From Solirubrobacterales bacterium (GTDB lineage: Bacteria; Actinomycetota; Thermoleophilia; Solirubrobacterales; 70-9): a stretch of 17,273 nucleotides of DNA. The DNA lies in NCBI GenBank assembly GCA_030835185.1, contig JAUQWL010000189.1, forward strand, positions 1 to 17,273, read 5' to 3'. Under the pieces are notes generated by a model, which saw only the letters and a program-made list of their open reading frames with translations, ran no database searches and had not been told where the DNA came from. Positions 14,119-17,273 of this stretch are shown here, piece after piece (position 1 is the stretch's first letter; each line of letters opens with the position of its first letter). The position numbers were made by a program, and so were the translations under genes.

Positions 14119-16369
14119 TCGCCCTGTTCTCTTTGCCGGGCTTCTGCTGTCCTGACGGTGCGTCCGGATTGTCCGGTCCACGGTAGAGGAGCTGCAGCCC
14201 CCGGCCTTCATCCAGAACCAGGAAGAGCTCGACCCTGTTGTAGCCGGCCTTCACGGAGTCTGGGGGCAGCAGGATCGAGTAGATCGGCCCCCGCCCGAGG
14301 CCGTCGTCGAAGGTCCAGCCCACCGCTTCGATCCGGCCGTTCACCGATGCCGCAAGCGGCCTTCCATCTTTCAGGAACTTCAGCGTCCCGCGCTGGAGCA
14401 GGCCGGGAACGGCAGGGGCGGTCGGGTCGTAGTCGACCAGGGTGTTGCGGCGATCCGGCAGCGCCCGGACGCCGACCAGCTCCCGGTTCACCTTCAGCTC
14501 GTTCGGCTTCCTGCCGATCAACTGGTTGTTCGGCCCGAAGCGGTAAACCGGTCCCCAGCCCTCGCCGGTGCCGAAGACGGTCTCGATCCGGTCGACCTGG
14601 ACGTCGCGCTGTTCGACCACCGTGTCGAGCGACCTGGTGGCCTCGCCGGCGGGGGAGTTGACCACGGTGACCTGATTGGATGGACAGGGTTCGACGTCCC
14701 ACGGGTAATCGACCTCGAGCAGGTCGGCAACCTCGGGCAGGATGTCGGTCGCGCAGACGTGCTCGTCGACGGTCTCGGGCGTGGTCTGGCCGGGGCCCTT
14801 GATGAAGAGCGGCACAGAGGCGATCTGTCCCAGGTTCTGCGGTACTGCCCGGCGCCGGTCGACCAGGGAATTAAAGGCGACGCCGTGGTCGGCGGTCACG
14901 ATCACGGTCGACTTCTCCCACAACCCCTGCTCCTTGAGCCGGTCGACGATCACCGAGAGCAGGGTGTCGGTGTAGCCGACCTCGAGCAGATGTCGCTGCA
15001 GGGCGATGTCGACGATCCGGCTCGGGGCGTCCCACGGACCGTCATTGGGCAGCAGCCCGGACCACTCGTTGCTGATGTTGCTGTACCTCTGGCCGTCGGG
15101 GATGTGCCGCCACGGGTAGTGGGGCTTCTCGACGTGGAGCACGTCCAGCGTCGGTTCGCCGCGGGGTTTCAGCTTCGCGGCGAACTGGGCGACGCGTTCG
15201 GTTTCGTCCTCGTCCGAAGTACCGGCCAGGACCCGGCCCAGACGCCGCGCCGCGCCCTGCCCCGTCCTGACGGGATCGACGCCGGTCTCTCCGGTGGCCC
15301 CGGTCGCACCGGCTGGTTCGTCGTAGGCCTCGGGCGCCACCCCGGCGTCGAGATCGCCGGTTTTGTCGCTGAACTCTCCGAAGGACTTGGAGACGTCGGG
15401 GAGGTTTCGCCTCAACGATTCCGGAAGCAGCAGGTGGGCGGTGACGACGTTGAGGTCGTCGAACAGACCGCCCAGGCTGTCGTCCATGCCGGCGAGATCG
15501 GTGGGTCGCGCGCAGAGTTCTTCCGGACACACGCGGGTAGCGTTCTCGAAGACGTTCATCCGGTAGGAGTTGCCGAGCAGGGTGAAGATGCTGTGCGCAT
15601 GGTCGGAGGCGATCGGCAGGTCGTCGTTTGTGGGAGTGCGACCGGTCAGGATCGCCGGGACGGCGAGCGGCGTATAGGCCCCCTTTCCGGTGGCGTTCCG
15701 GTACCAGGTCGAGTCTGCGGCCAGCTCTGCGAAGGCCGGGTATCGCGTGCCGTCGATCTCGTTGTCCGCGTTGAGCAGCGAGGCGGTCGGGAGTTCGTCG
15801 AATATCACCATCACCACCGGCGCCGGGTTGCCGACCTCGGCATCGACCGGGACCGGTTCCTCGCGTGGCAGGATCAGCTTCGACGTGCTGCTGAGCAGGA
15901 AGAAGAACAGCAGGATCACGATCGGGGCCGGGGTCAGGATGTCCATGAAGGACCTGGGGAACCGGAACCGGTCGTAGGCGTATGTTGCCGCCACCGCCAG
16001 GAGGATCGCCAGGGCGATCATGATCCCGGCCGGCCACTCGATGAATCTCTTCAGGATCTGCAGGGCCAGGGCCGTTCCGACGATTCCCATCAGCAGCAGG
16101 TGGACCCGCCACCTGAAACGGTCCCCGAACCTTGCCGCGACCGCCTCGATCGCCAGTCCGATCAAGGGAGGGACGAAGGCGAGCGCAAGTGCGTAGACGA
16201 TGATCTGCGCGGTCGTATTGCCGCGGGCCACGAAGAACTCGGGGTTGTCACCGAGCAGCGCCAGCATCGGCTGCAGGAAGGCGAGGGCCCAGAGCGCCGC
16301 CAGGTGGGCCGCTCCAAGGATCAGCGAAGGTCGGGACGGCCGGGTGGCCGTCTTTGAAGCGTCACTCAC
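14108..16369 (-). CDS. Membrane sulfatase/alkaline-phosphatase-superfamily protein with Thr nucleophile (copy 2)
   Basis: This is a 753-residue envelope protein: about five membrane helices within 15-162, then a sulfatase-fold domain outside the membrane. It is paralogous to the gene at 6995-9025, with VVMVIFDELP (D191, E192), TPLAVPAILTGR with T233 at the nucleophile position, the cysteine pair CPEELCAR, VEKPHYPWRHIPDG, VIVTADHGVAF and VPLFIKGPGQ in the same order. Thr in place of Cys/Ser argues against a formylglycine sulfatase and for a phosphotransferase/phosphodiesterase-like activity on an envelope glycopolymer (inference). A short collagen-like stretch, GATGATGETG, lies in a variable loop. 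The start is GTG 16369 with a weak Shine-Dalgarno. It follows the arylsulfotransferase-family gene by 49 nt, and its 3' end overlaps the GNAT gene. Confidence 0.87.
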   Translation of the reverse strand: MSDASKTATRPSRPSLILGAAHLAALWALAFLQPMLALLGDNPEFFVARGNTTAQIIVYALALAFVPPLIGLAIEAVAARFGDRFRWRVHLLLMGIVGTALALQILKRFIEWPAGIMIALAILLAVAATYAYDRFRFPRSFMDILTPAPIVILLFFFLLSSTSKLILPREEPVPVDAEVGNPAPVVMVIFDELPTASLLNADNEIDGTRYPAFAELAADSTWYRNATGKGAYTPLAVPAILTGRTPTNDDLPIASDHAHSIFTLLGNSYRMNVFENATRVCPEELCARPTDLAGMDDSLGGLFDDLNVVTAHLLLPESLRRNLPDVSKSFGEFSDKTGDLDAGVAPEAYDEPAGATGATGETGVDPVRTGQGAARRLGRVLAGTSDEDETERVAQFAAKLKPRGEPTLDVLHVEKPHYPWRHIPDGQRYSNISNEWSGLLPNDGPWDAPSRIVDIALQRHLLEVGYTDTLLSVIVDRLKEQGLWEKSTVIVTADHGVAFNSLVDRRRAVPQNLGQIASVPLFIKGPGQTTPETVDEHVCATDILPEVADLLEVDYPWDVEPCPSNQVTVVNSPAGEATRSLDTVVEQRDVQVDRIETVFGTGEGWGPVYRFGPNNQLIGRKPNELKVNRELVGVRALPDRRNTLVDYDPTAPAVPGLLQRGTLKFLKDGRPLAASVNGRIEAVGWTFDDGLGRGPIYSILLPPDSVKAGYNRVELFLVLDEGRGLQLLYRGPDNPDAPSGQQKPGKENRANGT

Positions 16370-16418
16370 GGGTCGCCGATTCTAGAGGCGCGGCGGCGGA
16401 CCGGCATCCAGCCGGGCA

Positions 16419-17273
16419 TCAGTTGCCCGCGCGGGCCTTCCTGACTGCCGAGGAGCCGAGCTTGTGGCCCTTGCCATCCAGTGCGGTGACCTTGAAATAG
16501 GCTGCATCCGACGGAACCGTGGTCACGGTTTCGAATCCACTCCGTTCGCGGATCGCCACGTTCTTCAGGCTGCGCTTCGAGCCTCCCGCCGCCACCCGCC
16601 ATTTACTGGTTCTCGAGTCGCCGTTCCAGCTGATCCAGAGGCGCGTCGTATCCGGGGCGACGCGTTCGGCGACCATGGCCAGCCCGCCCTTCGGCTTGCC
16701 CGTCCAGGGCGCGCGGTAGGCGCGGTAGAACGAGTTGATGCCTTCGAACTCGGAATCGAAGAGCAGGCGGCCCTTTCGGTCGTGTTCGCTGACCAGCGGG
16801 GTTCCGCCCCAGCCGACCAGAAAGTTGCCGTTCCTGAGCTTCTCGGTGTTTGCCTGCTGGGTGGAGAGCGGTTTGGCCGGGTTGAAGAACTCCCTGTGGA
16901 CCGTCGCGGTCATCTTCTTGAAGTTCAGCTTCAGCACGAGTCCGCGCGACTGGTCCCGGACCGGTGTCGCCACCGGTGAGGCACCGTTGTCAAACAGCGA
17001 GAACAGGTTCTTCGAGATCTGCTCGGTGTCATGCTGGGAAGAGAAGTAGGAGCCCTTCTTCATCCGGAAGTCGCTGCTTCGGCCACCGAGCGTCCAGATG
17101 ACGCGGCCGGTATTGCGACTCACCTTGTACATCGCGTTGGTGCTCCGGCCCGAGATCAGGAAGTTCCCGTCGCGGGTCTCGCTGACGGTGTTGATGTGGA
17201 AGTAGTCGAAGGGGGCACCGGGACGCCGCAGCTTCTCGGCGTATGTGTCCCGGATCGGAACGTGGTCGAGGCT
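16419..17273 (-). CDS. Arylsulfotransferase (ASST)-family protein, 3' part (runs off the right edge)
   Basis: The last 284 residues are visible; the frame is open to the window edge, so the start lies outside and an internal ATG at 17132 is not the true start. The fragment shows FDYFHINTVSETRDGNFLISGR, then NAMYKVSRNTGRVIWTLGG, then SQHDTEQI and LFDNGA, the blade motifs of the Arylsulfotran beta-propeller family. H26 and H81 of the fragment likely correspond to conserved active-site histidines of E. coli AssT. Founding members transfer sulfate between phenols in the periplasm without PAPS, but many actinobacterial members are uncharacterised. The C-terminal 100 residues, after RLWISWNGDS, form an extra beta-rich module. 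It lies upstream of the sulfatase-fold gene on the same strand. Confidence 0.85.
   Translation of the reverse strand, partial: SLDHVPIRDTYAEKLRRPGAPFDYFHINTVSETRDGNFLISGRSTNAMYKVSRNTGRVIWTLGGRSSDFRMKKGSYFSSQHDTEQISKNLFSLFDNGASPVATPVRDQSRGLVLKLNFKKMTATVHREFFNPAKPLSTQQANTEKLRNGNFLVGWGGTPLVSEHDRKGRLLFDSEFEGINSFYRAYRAPWTGKPKGGLAMVAERVAPDTTRLWISWNGDSRTSKWRVAAGGSKRSLKNVAIRERSGFETVTTVPSDAAYFKVTALDGKGHKLGSSAVRKARAGN

Overview
The window is a dense, GC-rich stretch of chromosome with short intergenic gaps, many GTG and TTG starts and no phage, transposon, tRNA, rRNA or CRISPR signal. The mix of a DtxR-type regulator, very GC-rich actinobacterial-style proteins, polytopic sulfatase-fold enzymes and an arylsulfotransferase-family protein suggests an actinobacterium, perhaps of the Thermoleophilia/Solirubrobacterales type. 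That placement is inferred from protein style, not from a marker gene.

Left part (1-5079): the tail of an unidentified protein (perhaps HAD-like), then an OmpR-type response regulator and its HAMP histidine kinase 2 nt apart. These are followed by a convergent membrane acyltransferase-3, a PP2C-type Ser/Thr phosphatase, and a small secreted PepSY-like protein that ends in a strong intrinsic terminator. The same tandem motif CTAACC-N5-TTAAC lies upstream of both the response regulator and the PepSY-like gene. It looks like a binding box for the two-component system, which would make the PepSY-like gene a target.

Middle part (5170-11890): a DtxR/MntR-family metalloregulator meets a leftward cluster tail to tail. 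In transcription order the leftward cluster is sucC, sucD, a membrane sulfatase-fold protein and a PLP aminotransferase. Divergent from sucC is a dehalogenase-type HAD protein, which has no visible Shine-Dalgarno.

Right part (11901-17273): an N6-adenine DNA methyltransferase with no nuclease neighbour carries an in-frame 9-bp minisatellite coding 53 Gly-rich residues between its catalytic and C-terminal domains. Convergent to it are a GNAT acetyltransferase, a second membrane sulfatase-fold protein, and the 3' portion of an arylsulfotransferase-family gene that runs off the right edge.

The most notable points are the shared regulatory box, the minisatellite in the methyltransferase, the all-carboxylate substitution in the metalloregulator, and two sulfatase-fold paralogues with Thr instead of the Cys/Ser needed for formylglycine. 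The window holds no clearly new defence or mobile system. The cell-envelope flavour (acyltransferase, two sulfatase-fold enzymes, arylsulfotransferase, PepSY-like protein, two-component system) is the dominant theme.
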